The position numbers and the translations under genes are program-made. This document shows positions 17,101 to 25,634 of a stretch of DNA of 64,000 bases, one piece after another. The notes under the pieces were generated by a model that was not told the DNA's origin, made no database searches, and saw nothing but the letters and a program-made list of their open reading frames with translations. Origin of the DNA: Phycisphaerae bacterium (GTDB taxonomy: Bacteria; Planctomycetota; Phycisphaerae; Phycisphaerales; SM1A02); assembly GCA_016795065.1 (NCBI GenBank), contig JAEUIU010000086.1, positions 117,930 through 181,929 on the forward strand, written 5' to 3'. The first letter of the stretch is position 1. Every line of letters starts with the position of its first letter.

Positions 17101-18910
17101 CGACATTCTTGGCTTGTGCCTCACAGAGCGCTCCAAGGATGATGACCCGGAGGTTGTCGGGGTGCTGCTCCAGGAGCGGATGCATGATCTTCAGCGCCCC
17201 CTCCGTATCACCCTTGACGCGAAGCATGTCCGCATCGGAGAGCTTCCGCATGATCTCCGGCGTTGAGGTGGGATCGTCGGCGCCAGTCGCTGCCTGGGTG
17301 GCGGCGAGCAGGCGCTTCGCTTCGGCATTCGAAGGATCACGGGCCAGGATCTCGGAGAAGATCGCCCGAGCAATGTCGAGTTTGCCGTTTCGAAGCGCGA
17401 GACGACCCTTCGTGAAGGCAAGCGCTGGGCTGCCAGGCGCGAGTTCGAGGCCACGCCCAATGAACTCCTCGGCGAGTCCCGTTTCGCCTCGCTCCTCAGC
17501 AAGTATGGATAGCAGGAAGTAAACCTCCCCGTCCGCAGCGACACCCTTCCGAATGACCTCATTGAGCTTGACATAGGCGGTGGATGCATCGCCGGCCACA
17601 TAGGCCCGCTTGCCTTCCGCCTTCAGGACGGCGGAGTCGTCACCAAGTCCGCGAGCCAGGTCCTTGATTCTCGCTAGTGAGGCATCGAGCTTGGTCAGGA
17701 CCGCATTCCTCTCGGGGCCCTTTTCAAGGCTGGATGCCCGACTGAAGTCGAGATCAAAGAGCTGCATCGCCGCTGCAACGCGCATCTCACTCTGGATTGC
17801 AGCCTCGAAGCTCACCGGAAGTTGCGGCTGCTCGATGATGGCCATCGCCTCCCGCTCGGCAGCCGCTGGCTCGTCCTGGGAAAGGGTCAGGGCCAGTGCG
17901 CGGCGGTGCGCGACCGCGTTCGGGTGCTTGTCGACGTACTCCTTCAGAAGGATGGAAGCCTTTTGAAGCCCTTCCGGCACCTGTTCGTTCGCCACCGACT
18001 TGGCGGCCTCAAGCACAGAGAGCGGTGATGCGATCTCGAGGGCGCGGGCCAGAAGTCGGTCGACAGCCAGTGTGATGTCACCGGGCGTAACAGGAGTTCC
18101 CCCTACCGCCCCCGGGTTCGTTACGCCGGCGATCAATCGTTGCAGCGAGTGCTTCAACACCTGAAGCCCATTCGGCTGGCTGGCCACAGCTCGCTGATAC
18201 ACCTCGTCGAAGACCTTCCATGCGTCGGCGGCGGCACGCTGCTGGCCGGAGCGCGTCGCGCTTTGGGCTTGGGAGAGCCGAATGGTAAGAAGGCCGCCAA
18301 AGGCGAGATCCTGATCCTCTCCCGTCGCGTTCTTTGCTGTGTCCTCGAGGAGGACGACTGCCTTCTCAAGCTCCTCCGGCGTCAGCGCGGATCGATTGCG
18401 GGCGAGCGCGTAACCCAAGGCGGCGTTCGCCATGAAGCTGAGCTTCGGGTCGTCCCTGACGATATCGAGAATGTCCGACTTGGCCAGATTCGCAAGTGCG
18501 TCCCAGCCCGATCCGCTGTCGTTGAGCTCGGATTGGAATTGTCGTTCCGTCACGATGCGACGCCAAAGCTTCTCATCGGTCCGGGCAACCTGAGCCTGCT
18601 TGAGCAGGAAGGCGGCCCACATGCTGTAGCTCTCGCGAGCGTCCTCCATGGACGTCGGGACGACCTTCCCCATCGCATCCAGGTACTTGGCGTAGAAGGC
18701 GATCTCGCCTGACCGCTTGCCGACGGCCCGACCATACTCGCCGGCAGCGCGACGGAACTCGCCCTGTGCGGCGAAGGCATCCCCGGCGCGGATGTGGCGC
18801 ATTGGGTCCCCTCGCCATTGCTGGACGACCACCAGGGCAACCACGCCAATGGCGATCGCCGTGCAGGAGGAGACAATGACGAGGAGTTTCTTGTTGACGC
18901 GAGTAGCCAT
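14153..18910 (-). CDS. Very large TPR-repeat protein of the exosortase locus
   Basis: A 1585-residue protein with one N-terminal membrane segment (about residues 8-29) and then tandem tetratricopeptide-like helical repeats almost to the C-terminus, for example the GDAFAAQGEFRRAAGEYGRAVG unit near residue 42 and many A..Y...L/P units. No enzymatic motif was seen. TPR solenoids assemble protein complexes; large TPR proteins (PrsT-like) accompany exosortase/exopolysaccharide loci in other bacteria, so a periplasmic scaffold for polymer synthesis or export is the favoured role. It lies 51 bases after the exosortase stop and 61 bases before the Wzc-like gene. The length is far beyond the usual 900 or so residues of PrsT. 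Confidence 0.85.
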   Translation of the reverse strand: MATRVNKKLLVIVSSCTAIAIGVVALVVVQQWRGDPMRHIRAGDAFAAQGEFRRAAGEYGRAVGKRSGEIAFYAKYLDAMGKVVPTSMEDARESYSMWAAFLLKQAQVARTDEKLWRRIVTERQFQSELNDSGSGWDALANLAKSDILDIVRDDPKLSFMANAALGYALARNRSALTPEELEKAVVLLEDTAKNATGEDQDLAFGGLLTIRLSQAQSATRSGQQRAAADAWKVFDEVYQRAVASQPNGLQVLKHSLQRLIAGVTNPGAVGGTPVTPGDITLAVDRLLARALEIASPLSVLEAAKSVANEQVPEGLQKASILLKEYVDKHPNAVAHRRALALTLSQDEPAAAEREAMAIIEQPQLPVSFEAAIQSEMRVAAAMQLFDLDFSRASSLEKGPERNAVLTKLDASLARIKDLARGLGDDSAVLKAEGKRAYVAGDASTAYVKLNEVIRKGVAADGEVYFLLSILAEERGETGLAEEFIGRGLELAPGSPALAFTKGRLALRNGKLDIARAIFSEILARDPSNAEAKRLLAATQAATGADDPTSTPEIMRKLSDADMLRVKGDTEGALKIMHPLLEQHPDNLRVIILGALCEAQAKNVDAAKALVERGYKQSPGNSTLRTVEMLISSDDPTVRVMTTVAREHPEEPDRTVWTAIRLAQVLTTVEAEIKRLEVSSPAEAALRKEGLAGMKAAREEWAAKANAVGAAHPAWLDFRLTNALVSNDIPAAEAVVADAERAGSMPATEAMFKARVALVKGNNGEAATILQKAIDSNYDDAAMFQLLGSAYERMGDPASALKSYAEAYRRKPTDLSIVRFYVGTLVRSGDRTVALNVLREARKISGEDLDIGESWLDLEREIGDRQLARNQRKLRYELVPGDRTNAKKYATMLAELEPVRADIVGSDDKVKYTDNAWRALDEQTRQAEIQRVREKWQAASDEIFTKLIASDPLGLEVVMLRAATARKQGRYELGEGAIRTLIKDAGDKVSPQMWVTLGVHLAEMNENVRATEAFAEAVKLQDDSKREADISISEYYFQRSAWQPCLDHLARVFERRQDRQIQLRMAEVYGRLNRFAEAKEMLSKLSPENDQDVILDQLQASLADNEARDLARQGKKEEALKVLASGVDAAKRAAGKQPANPVIPVQEAGLHGLRFEISGDVAAIDAGIAAADRAVKLRGDYWGGSQAKSELLLAKGSVAESINELERFVKASPSVAEGRRRLIELLYGRARNTARAIELGKEAVSIAPNDPQWRLILADVYLATNQPELAISSYEQADRLRPSAEILSRLTDLRMRQPRPNWSAILASLREREADVREAPYLQSCIGVALANSGDVKNGLEVMRSSYAATYARIKVGQANPAVIDSWFANLRLIFPAVRTTEAEKFIRQVSDDAPTTRDLRWIAEFWFESGPDGGSRAIETAEKALATDDKVDLANTSRLYDIIGSVRFGSGDCPGALAAFGNALKGMPEEPSILNNYAFLAAECGDPKDAVAAAEKANRLAPNQSEFLDTLGYAQDKAGLRDAAIESYGLSIKAKPNASAHVHLAQILLEQGKKEEARSHLRAAGDLKPDSATQKQINDLIERLR

Positions 18911-18961
18911 GGTGACGACCGGAGGTGGACCCGGGAGGGAACTGGTGGAGTGAACGAATCG

Positions 18962-20827
18962 TTATGGAACGGAGGGACCTGCAGGCGCGGATCCCTCTAT
19001 GTCGGCAGCGCGGCGCTCGACCGTAGGCCAGTCGGGAAGCCGAACCATCAGGTGCGGAAGGAGAGCGACGAAGAGTTCATTGGCGCTCTCGCGAAAAAAC
19101 GGGATCGCCGAGTCTTCGTCGTTGGAGACGTTGATCTCCATCGAGAACTGCACCTTGCAGTAGTAGGCGAACCGCTCGGTCCGCTCGAAGGCCAGGGCCC
19201 GCACGCCATAGGCGTCCGAGGTGAGCCGGCCGTTTGCGATGAAGAGATAACCGCCGAGAAGGCGACGCTTGGGCTTCCGCGGATCCTGGAATTGGGTGAT
19301 GCGGAGGCGATAGTCGCCCAGCGGCATCGAGACCTCGACTGGCCGCCCGGTGATCGGATCGGCTACCGGCACGGTGGCGTACTCGAGACCCGTGGAGCGA
19401 TTGAAGACGCCTGTCGAGAGCTTCCAACCCGTGCGGTCGATGGTGAGATCAACTACTTCGGAATCGCCGAGCTGTTGGTATCCAGCAACGCCCCAGCAGC
19501 GCTCTGGCACGTGCGGCACGTCGTCGATGGTTCCGGTGTAGTAGGCGACATGCACCTGGACTGGTCCGCGAATCTTGCTGGAGCGGCTCTCGGTTCGAGC
19601 ATAGAACCGATCGAGGTAGTTCTTCGTACCGAGCTCCTCGACCATCGTCGCGCCGAGGATGTTGTCCTTTCCTGCCCGATCCCAATCCCCGAGGTGAATC
19701 GGAACCGTGTCGATCGGCGCCCGCAGCGGCACCGGCTCCTTGATCAGGTAGTAGCCGAGGTAGGTCACGCCAGCGCGGAATCCCAACGACGCAAACAGCA
19801 GCACGCCGAATGCGGCGGTGTAGGCGATGCGAGCCGGCCGCAGGAATCGGAAGCCACCTTGATCCGGCGACAATGTTGACGAGTCGATCGAAGGGGCTGC
19901 CGTCTCGTCGTCAATGATGATGTTCCTCAACACCCACATGACACCCATGTAGAGGACGAACGCCGGCACCAACCAGATGAGCCCGACGATGTTGTGGAAC
20001 TCACCTGCGGTGAAATTGACGTCCCACAACGAGAGAACGCCGAGCGACATCACCCGAAGGACATTGACGCCGACCGCGATCGGGATGCCCGCTCCGATGA
20101 GAAGGCACCGTTGCCACCATCTCGGCAGGCCGGTGTGGGCGATAGCAACGCCGAGGGCAAGGAACGCAAGCAGCATGCGCATGCCCGAACATGCCTCGGC
20201 CACGTTCAACGGCTTGGGAACACCGTTCGCGAAGACCGTGAGCACGTTGCCCGAACGTTCGGTATCGACGCCGACGAGGTTGAGGAGAACCCACGCGCCG
20301 CGAGCCGAGACGTCCTGAAGCTCTTCCGTCACCGGCTTGATCAGGGCATCCGAGATGACCTGTCCGAAAACGACCCAATAGGCGAGCGGGAACCAGAGGT
20401 AGCGCAGCGATCGCCAGCCGAACAGCAGGATCGCCACGCCGAAAAGGGTCAGACCAACGCCGGCACCGCGGGCATTCGCATGCACCAGGAGCGACTTCGG
20501 TCCGAGGTACCCCAGGAAGTAGATCCCGATGCCAATGGCCATCGGGAGTATGCCGAGCCAGCCGGGTCGGAACGGTTCGCGGAGGAGGTCGTCCCGCTTC
20601 AGCCAAATGAAGTAGCCGCTGATGAACGGGATCACCAAGACGTGGCCCCAATCCGCTGGCGAGTGGAACGCGCTGCGGACCTGGGCCTGGAAGAAGAACC
20701 AGAAGACGCCGACGAACACCGCAAGGAGCGCAGCAGCCGCCCCCGCTGCCATAAGCGGCGACAGCGTCAGCCCTCCAGCGGGCTTCAATGCCACGCCGGG
20801 ACTTGCCTCGTCGGTCCCGTTCCTCAT
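18962..20827 (-). CDS. Exosortase fused to EpsI-like domain
   Basis: A 621-residue membrane protein. Residues about 25-310 are the exosortase domain, with about eight membrane segments and the catalytic triad residues Cys213 (EACSGMRM), Arg258 (NVLRV) and His278 (FHNIVG). Exosortases cut C-terminal PEP-CTERM-type signals and move the protein to another carrier. A further membrane segment near 336-355 leads to an external EpsI-like (DUF3485) domain at about 360-600, with HVPERCWGVAGY. Fusions of this kind are known and are usually linked to exopolysaccharide production. The exosortase subtype cannot be named by eye. No protein in this window shows a clear PEP-CTERM tail, so the substrates lie elsewhere. 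A 429-base gap separates it from the Wza-like gene upstream. Confidence 0.93.
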   Translation of the reverse strand: MRNGTDEASPGVALKPAGGLTLSPLMAAGAAAALLAVFVGVFWFFFQAQVRSAFHSPADWGHVLVIPFISGYFIWLKRDDLLREPFRPGWLGILPMAIGIGIYFLGYLGPKSLLVHANARGAGVGLTLFGVAILLFGWRSLRYLWFPLAYWVVFGQVISDALIKPVTEELQDVSARGAWVLLNLVGVDTERSGNVLTVFANGVPKPLNVAEACSGMRMLLAFLALGVAIAHTGLPRWWQRCLLIGAGIPIAVGVNVLRVMSLGVLSLWDVNFTAGEFHNIVGLIWLVPAFVLYMGVMWVLRNIIIDDETAAPSIDSSTLSPDQGGFRFLRPARIAYTAAFGVLLFASLGFRAGVTYLGYYLIKEPVPLRAPIDTVPIHLGDWDRAGKDNILGATMVEELGTKNYLDRFYARTESRSSKIRGPVQVHVAYYTGTIDDVPHVPERCWGVAGYQQLGDSEVVDLTIDRTGWKLSTGVFNRSTGLEYATVPVADPITGRPVEVSMPLGDYRLRITQFQDPRKPKRRLLGGYLFIANGRLTSDAYGVRALAFERTERFAYYCKVQFSMEINVSNDEDSAIPFFRESANELFVALLPHLMVRLPDWPTVERRAADIEGSAPAGPSVP

Positions 20828-21256
20828 GCTGTTCTCAATCGGCGATCCTCGTTCGAGCGTTCAGAGTCACCGAGCTCTCTCGAGACCATCTCCGGAACCC
20901 CAAGACATGAAGTCATGGGGCCTGACCATCGATCTCTCGCCCGCCTCCCCCGATGCGGGCCGGCTCGGCGCCGGCGATCGTGGGGTGGTTTCAGCCCGGA
21001 AACCACCGCACGAGGGGGTGACAGGGTACGCGAAGGGTGAGGTCGAGGTTCGGTCGTTACGAGATCAGATCGACGCTGAAACGTGGTTGGGTCGTGATGC
21101 CAAGCGAAGTCGAGATGGGGCCGGGATCTCTGTAAGGCGGTGGTGCAACGGGTCGGGACGAGTGGAGGTCCGACACGGGGCAACAAGCTGTAGCTCCTAT
21201 AATCACAGGCGCCTGAGTGTCGTCCTTTGCGAATTGCGCGAAGGGGACGTCAAGAC
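20828..21256. other. Intergenic gap upstream of the exosortase gene
   Basis: 429 bases without a supported gene, between the stop of the Wza-like gene and the start of the exosortase gene, both minus strand. It holds an 8-bp perfect hairpin (20985-20992 with 20999-21006), a short inverted repeat CATGA-2-TCATG at 20906-20917, and a TATAAT on the plus strand at 21198-21203 with no matching -35. A promoter for the exosortase operon is expected here, but no convincing minus-strand -35/-10 pair was found. Confidence 0.5.
20985..21006. repeat. 8-bp perfect hairpin in the exosortase 5' region
   Basis: Arms 20985-20992 (gtggtttc) and 20999-21006 (gaaaccac) with a 6-base loop. On the minus strand it would lie in the leader of the exosortase transcript, about 160 bases before its start codon, or in the tail of the Wza-like transcript. 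There is no T run. Confidence 0.55.
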
Positions 21257-22849
21257 TCAGTTGCCAGCCTGTCCACCAATCGATTCCGGTGGCGCCCCGA
21301 AGACGTCGCTACCGAAGTTGCGGTCCATGAGGAATCCGAATCCGTAGGTCATACGGAACCCGTTGCGAATGACCGCCAGCGGAGTCGCGAAGAAGTTGGT
21401 GCCGACGATGATGTGGTCGTCAGGCTTGATCAGGATGTCCGGTTCGGCTCGGTTGCGGATCGCCGCCAAGTTGACGCGAATCACTGCCTCGCGATTGGGA
21501 CCGACCCGTCGAATGAGGTCGACTCGGTGCGGAATGGCGATCTGGCTGAGGCCGCCCGCGACATCGATGAGCCGCGACAGGGTGAGTTGGCCGTTCACCG
21601 GCAGGTCAAAGACGCCCGGACGGTTCACTTCACCACCAACAACCACCAGTCCTTCCACCGGCGGCTGCACATAGATCTGGTCGCCAGGTCGGACGATCAC
21701 GTTGAAGTTCGATTCGCCCTTGGCGAGGGCCTTGTAGTCGATCTCGATGATCCGCGTGGCGAACGAGTTCACCGGCGTGGTTCGGTCGGTCGGTCGGGCC
21801 GGGCCGGAACGCGAGGGCGACGCGCTCGGCGTGCCACGGACCCATTCCTGCTTCTGCGGATCCCACACCCAGCCATTGCCGCTCTCAGTCGTCTTGGGCT
21901 GACTCGGAGCCTGAGGGGTCTCCGACTTGAGTTCGTCGACATCGATCGGCGGCTTGGCACCGGTGTCCTGACCATCCTGAACGCGTCCAGCGATCATGCC
22001 CGGAGCACCAGCGGGCTTCTCAGGTTGATCCGTTGGGTTGTCCGTCGCGGGCTTGCCGTCCAGTTGCTTGATCAGGTCGTCAATGCTCGTGCCCGGGTCG
22101 CCGCCTTGTCCGGAACCCGGTCCAGTACCGGGGTCGGTGGTCGGCTTCGTGCCCGAGTCGTTGTTTAGGTCGCCGCGCGGGCCGCGCAGCGGATTGTCCA
22201 GGGAGTCCTCAAGCGGCTGCGACCGGATCACGTAGATTTTGTCGGTCGAACTGAAGGTGCCGCCGGCGAGGGCCATTGCTTCCATCAGCTTGAAGTCGGG
22301 CCTGGTCAAGCCGTACACGCCGGTCTGGGCGACCGCGCCGTAGATCACGAAGCTGAACCCTTGGCCTCGCTCGAGAATCACGCTGACCAGAGGATCAGCG
22401 ATAAGGCCTTTGAGCCGGGTTTCGATGGCCTTCTGAATCTGAGCGATGGTGGAACCGGCGACGGGAAGCTCACCGATGGTCGGGAGACGTATGTTGCCGC
22501 TCGGATCGACCGTGCGGACCATCATCTCGGTTTGGCCCTGGGAAACCAGCTCGAAGATCTCGACCCGGACATCATCGCCCGCGGCAAGTCTGTACTGAAG
22601 TTCTCCAGGTTGGAGATCGTCAACGGTCGGTTGGCTGAGTTGGCCCCAGCCGGTCGTTTCACGCTCGATGACATCAAGTCGCGTGAGCACCGGGAGCGTG
22701 GTCGGCGTCGGCTCGAAGTAGCCAACCTTGGTCGGATCGAAGAAGCCGTCCGTCTCGCATCCGGACAGGACCAGGCAACTCGCGGCGCTCGCCGCAAAAG
22801 CAATGCGCTTGAGCGAGATGAGGGACCGCTTCGACTCTTGCGTACGCAC
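21257..22849 (-). CDS. Wza-like outer-membrane polysaccharide export lipoprotein
   Basis: A 530-residue lipoprotein (signal peptide with lipobox LVLSGC, Cys31). It has a polysaccharide biosynthesis/export domain at about 85-175 (YRLAAGDDVRVEIF and DPSGNIRLPTIGEL) and at least one SLBB domain near 400-450 (VVVGGEVNRPGVFDLP). Between them, about residues 215-345 are a Gly/Pro/Asp-rich, probably disordered insert that normal Wza lacks. The GTG start at 22849 is set by a strong ribosome-binding site, AAGGAG at 22856-22861 with a 6-base spacer. It is the first gene of the exopolysaccharide set and should form the outer-membrane exit channel. Confidence 0.92.
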   Translation of the reverse strand: MRTQESKRSLISLKRIAFAASAASCLVLSGCETDGFFDPTKVGYFEPTPTTLPVLTRLDVIERETTGWGQLSQPTVDDLQPGELQYRLAAGDDVRVEIFELVSQGQTEMMVRTVDPSGNIRLPTIGELPVAGSTIAQIQKAIETRLKGLIADPLVSVILERGQGFSFVIYGAVAQTGVYGLTRPDFKLMEAMALAGGTFSSTDKIYVIRSQPLEDSLDNPLRGPRGDLNNDSGTKPTTDPGTGPGSGQGGDPGTSIDDLIKQLDGKPATDNPTDQPEKPAGAPGMIAGRVQDGQDTGAKPPIDVDELKSETPQAPSQPKTTESGNGWVWDPQKQEWVRGTPSASPSRSGPARPTDRTTPVNSFATRIIEIDYKALAKGESNFNVIVRPGDQIYVQPPVEGLVVVGGEVNRPGVFDLPVNGQLTLSRLIDVAGGLSQIAIPHRVDLIRRVGPNREAVIRVNLAAIRNRAEPDILIKPDDHIIVGTNFFATPLAVIRNGFRMTYGFGFLMDRNFGSDVFGAPPESIGGQAGN

Positions 22850-22991
22850 GCCGCTCTCCTTCTGTAGGAACTATCCGGCGCACCACCGGTGGCGATTGGT
22901 GTTGCCGACGGTCATCGACCGTGGCGACAACACCGCACAGGGGCGCGTTACCGGCCTCTTGATCGGCTTCAGGAAGAGGGGAAGTTGAGGA

Positions 22992-23010
22992 AAGGCGGGA
23001 TCTTCGCCTT
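22992..23010 (-). terminator. Possible weak terminator after pyrB
   Basis: A 6-bp stem (22992-22997 with 23005-23010) and 7-base loop, followed on the minus strand by a short pyrimidine stretch. It sits about 55 bases after the pyrB stop. The T tract is poor, so confidence is low. Confidence 0.3.
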
Positions 23011-23064
23011 GCTTCCCCAAACGGAACGACTGGAACCGACACCCCGCGGCCGGGGCGGCGAGCC

Positions 23065-24021
23065 TCAGGATTCTCGAACACAGGCGTTCAGGACGGCCAT
23101 GCGGGTGGCGACACCAGCAGTCACCTGGGGCAAGATCCGGCTGAAGCGCGGGTCGTCGGCGACCGCGTCGTCGATTTCAACCCCCCGGTTCACAGGGCCC
23201 GGGTGCAGGACCGCGCACCGCTCAGGAAGACGACGTGCTCGGGCCTCGGTCAGGCCGTAGAGCCCCCGGTAGTCCGGGGCGACCCCCGAGCCGGCGGCCC
23301 GCTCCATCTGAATGCGTAGGAGCATGATCGCATCCAGCGATGGCAGCACTCCGTCAAGGTCGTGGCCGACCTCAACCCGTCCCTCACCTTCGGCCAGCGT
23401 CGTGAAGTCCGAGGTCACGAGCGTGGGCGGACCGACCAGATGAACTGTCGCGCCCAGCGTCACCAATCCATGGGTCGCCGAGCGGGCAACGCGGCTATTG
23501 GCAATGTCCCCGACGATCGCGACCGTTCGGCCCCGAAACTCACCGTTCCCGAAGGTCTTCGCGAAATGTCGCTGCAGCGTGAGAAGGTCGAGGATGCCCT
23601 GGGTCGGGTGTTCGTGGCGGCCATCTCCGGCGTTGATCACTGGCACCTCGAGGTGTCGGGCGAGCATGATCGCCGCGCCCGAGATGGCCGAGCGGACGAC
23701 AACGGCGTCGACACCCATCGCCTCGATGTTCTTCGCGGTATCCAGGAGCGTCTCACCCTTGCTGGCGCTCGAACCGCTGGCTCCGAGGTTCGACACCTCA
23801 CCACCGAGCCGCTTGGTCGCGACCTCGAAGGAGACGCGTGTCCGGGTCGAGTCCTCGAAGAAAATGTTGGCCACCACCTTGCCCGCCAGGGGCAAGGGCG
23901 TCGGATGGTGTCGTTCGCCCGTCGCGAAGGGCATCATCCCTTCGGCGGCGTTCAGCCATCCGAGCAGTTGCGAAGCAGAGAGGCCTTCCAGAGCCAAAAA
24001 GTCACGGGCGGTCGCGGCCAT
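23065..24021 (-). CDS. pyrB: Aspartate carbamoyltransferase catalytic chain
   Basis: A 318-residue cytoplasmic enzyme that joins carbamoyl phosphate and aspartate in pyrimidine synthesis. The carbamoyl-phosphate motif STRTRVSFE is at residues 58-66, with GSSASKGETLLDT after it, RHEHPTQGILDL in the middle, LLRIQMER near 235 and the aspartate-binding HPGPVNRGVE near the end. Length and motif order are standard. No regulatory chain gene (pyrI) or attenuator was seen beside it. The next gene upstream is the unknown lipoprotein, 63 bases away. Confidence 0.96.
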   Translation of the reverse strand: MAATARDFLALEGLSASQLLGWLNAAEGMMPFATGERHHPTPLPLAGKVVANIFFEDSTRTRVSFEVATKRLGGEVSNLGASGSSASKGETLLDTAKNIEAMGVDAVVVRSAISGAAIMLARHLEVPVINAGDGRHEHPTQGILDLLTLQRHFAKTFGNGEFRGRTVAIVGDIANSRVARSATHGLVTLGATVHLVGPPTLVTSDFTTLAEGEGRVEVGHDLDGVLPSLDAIMLLRIQMERAAGSGVAPDYRGLYGLTEARARRLPERCAVLHPGPVNRGVEIDDAVADDPRFSRILPQVTAGVATRMAVLNACVRES

Positions 24022-24084
24022 GCGGGGAGTGTAGAAGCGGCGGAGCGCCGCTGCCCGGCAACCACCTGCGTGTTCCCAGATTCG

Positions 24085-25536
24085 TCAGCGGGCCGCCAAC
24101 GCGGGGTCGGCGACCATCGAGAACTCCACACTCTTCTCCGCGATGGCCTGGGATTTCTCGTCGCGCACCGAGACCTTCATGACGTAGGTGCCGATCGTGA
24201 GGAACTCCGAGAGCGTCACCTTCTCGCAGACGAAGAAGTCGTCCCTCCGGACCGTGCTGACATCGGTCACGGCCTGCCAATTCCGACTCCAGACTTCAGT
24301 TCCGTCGTGCTTGGCGAGGATCTGCACTTTGGTAGCCAGACTGGTGACCCACTCGTTCTTCTCATTGCGGTCGCTGGTGAAGCCGTCAAGCTCGGTGTAG
24401 AGGATGATCTGGTTCTGGCGACCGGGAAGAAACCGCCGGTTGGCGATGGGTGCGAGCTGTCCGAAACCCTCGACCTTGGTCGCGAACTCGGATCGCTTCA
24501 CCAAGAGCGGCCGAACGGGTTCGGCTGACTTGATCGCCTCGGCGAGCTTCGCCACCGCCTCTCCGATGGGCTTGCCGGCAGAAAGGTCACGCCCGACCGA
24601 GGCACTCGCCTCGTGGAGTCGCGTCACGAACGCCCGTTCGTCTTCTTCGAGGTCGGTGTAGGCGTTGACGTCAAATGCTCGAGCCGGGTCGCCGATCGCC
24701 GCCAACGCCGCCGAGACAGCCTTTCCAACGGATCGCTGGGCCTGGTCGGCAGGCGTGTTCTTCTGGAGAACCGCAGTGATCGCGTCCGCGAGAGCATGAG
24801 CGGTTTCACTCACGTCGCTCTCACTCACCGCAGCCGTTGCTGGCGGCGTGGTCGCAATGACGACCGGCGGAGCGGTCGCCGGGATGACTGCCGGGACGAC
24901 GGGTTGGACTGTCGGTGACGGTTCGACGGGCTTCGCAACCGGCGGTGCCGGCGGGGCCGTCGATGGAGAGGTTGCCGTCGGGATTGGCGTCGGGGTTGGT
25001 GTCGGGGTTGGTGTCGGGGTTGGCGGAACACCACCCTCCTCCGTCGACATGCCCGCTCGTCCCTTTTGGGCGATCTCGTTCGCTTCCGCTGTGCGGGCTT
25101 GGAGACGCTGAAGCCGATTGGGCATCTCCACGCCGTCCGCGGCCAGGAGCGTCAGCAACTCGTTGGTGCCAACCCGGCGCGGAGCAACGTCGGTACTCAC
25201 ACCGGATGTTGGCGCCTCCTCAGGGAGCTTTGCGGATCGCTCTGCGAAATGCCGGCTTCCATCGTCCGCGTCGCCGGGGAAACTCACCTGGACGTCACGC
25301 GGCTCGTTCACCGCCGCCATGCGCGGACGGGCCTGCTGGTCTGCCGTACACCCGACCAACTGAAGGGCCAAGAGCCCTCCGATCGCGCTCGCGGTCGCTT
25401 GAAGCGAACGGAGCCTGCTGTGGCTGGGCGAGGCGGATGGAATCGAGTTCGGCGATGCGTTTGTTCGTGTCAAGGACAGCCTCCTGCCGTCCCCTCGTCC
25501 CGACGCTCGAAGCGCAAAGGGCGAGGTGATACCCAT
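24085..25536 (-). CDS. Unknown lipoprotein with Pro-Thr repeat linker
   Basis: A 483-residue protein of unknown function. A hydrophobic segment ends in the lipobox LQLVGC (Cys63). About residues 173-225 are a disordered Pro-Thr/Pro-Ala linker, partly built from four 12-bp DNA repeats (24977-25024). The C-terminal 200 residues look folded and are rich in beta strands (NQIILYTELDGF, GTYVMKVSVRDEKSQ); no family was recognised. The unusually long stretch before the signal segment suggests the true start may be later, possibly a TTG at 25473. A surface lipoprotein whose folded domain is held away from the membrane by the linker is a fair description; its partner is unknown. Confidence 0.75.
   Translation of the reverse strand: MGITSPFALRASGRGDGRRLSLTRTNASPNSIPSASPSHSRLRSLQATASAIGGLLALQLVGCTADQQARPRMAAVNEPRDVQVSFPGDADDGSRHFAERSAKLPEEAPTSGVSTDVAPRRVGTNELLTLLAADGVEMPNRLQRLQARTAEANEIAQKGRAGMSTEEGGVPPTPTPTPTPTPTPIPTATSPSTAPPAPPVAKPVEPSPTVQPVVPAVIPATAPPVVIATTPPATAAVSESDVSETAHALADAITAVLQKNTPADQAQRSVGKAVSAALAAIGDPARAFDVNAYTDLEEDERAFVTRLHEASASVGRDLSAGKPIGEAVAKLAEAIKSAEPVRPLLVKRSEFATKVEGFGQLAPIANRRFLPGRQNQIILYTELDGFTSDRNEKNEWVTSLATKVQILAKHDGTEVWSRNWQAVTDVSTVRRDDFFVCEKVTLSEFLTIGTYVMKVSVRDEKSQAIAEKSVEFSMVADPALAAR
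24977..25024. repeat. Four tandem 12-bp repeats in a lipoprotein gene
   Basis: Units of gtcggggttggt (first and last with single differences) start at 24977, 24989, 25001 and 25013. They encode the Pro-Thr run of the lipoprotein. The unit is a multiple of three, so copy changes would alter linker length without a frameshift. Confidence 0.85.
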
Positions 25537-25634
25537 CTCCCTTCCCGTTCCGTGTCGCGCTTGGCAGCGCTTTGGGCATCGGGTTCTCCACGCGACAAGC
25601 CTCCGGCGTTGCCCGCGCTTTCGAAACCGAGCCG

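Noticed and set aside
21198..21203. Consensus TATAAT as a promoter
   Set aside because: No -35 at the right distance, and no plus-strand gene follows. Kept only as a note.
24036..24052. Short hairpin AGCGGCG-GAG-CGCCGCT as a terminator
   Set aside because: Stem of seven with a three-base loop and no T run; not enough to call.
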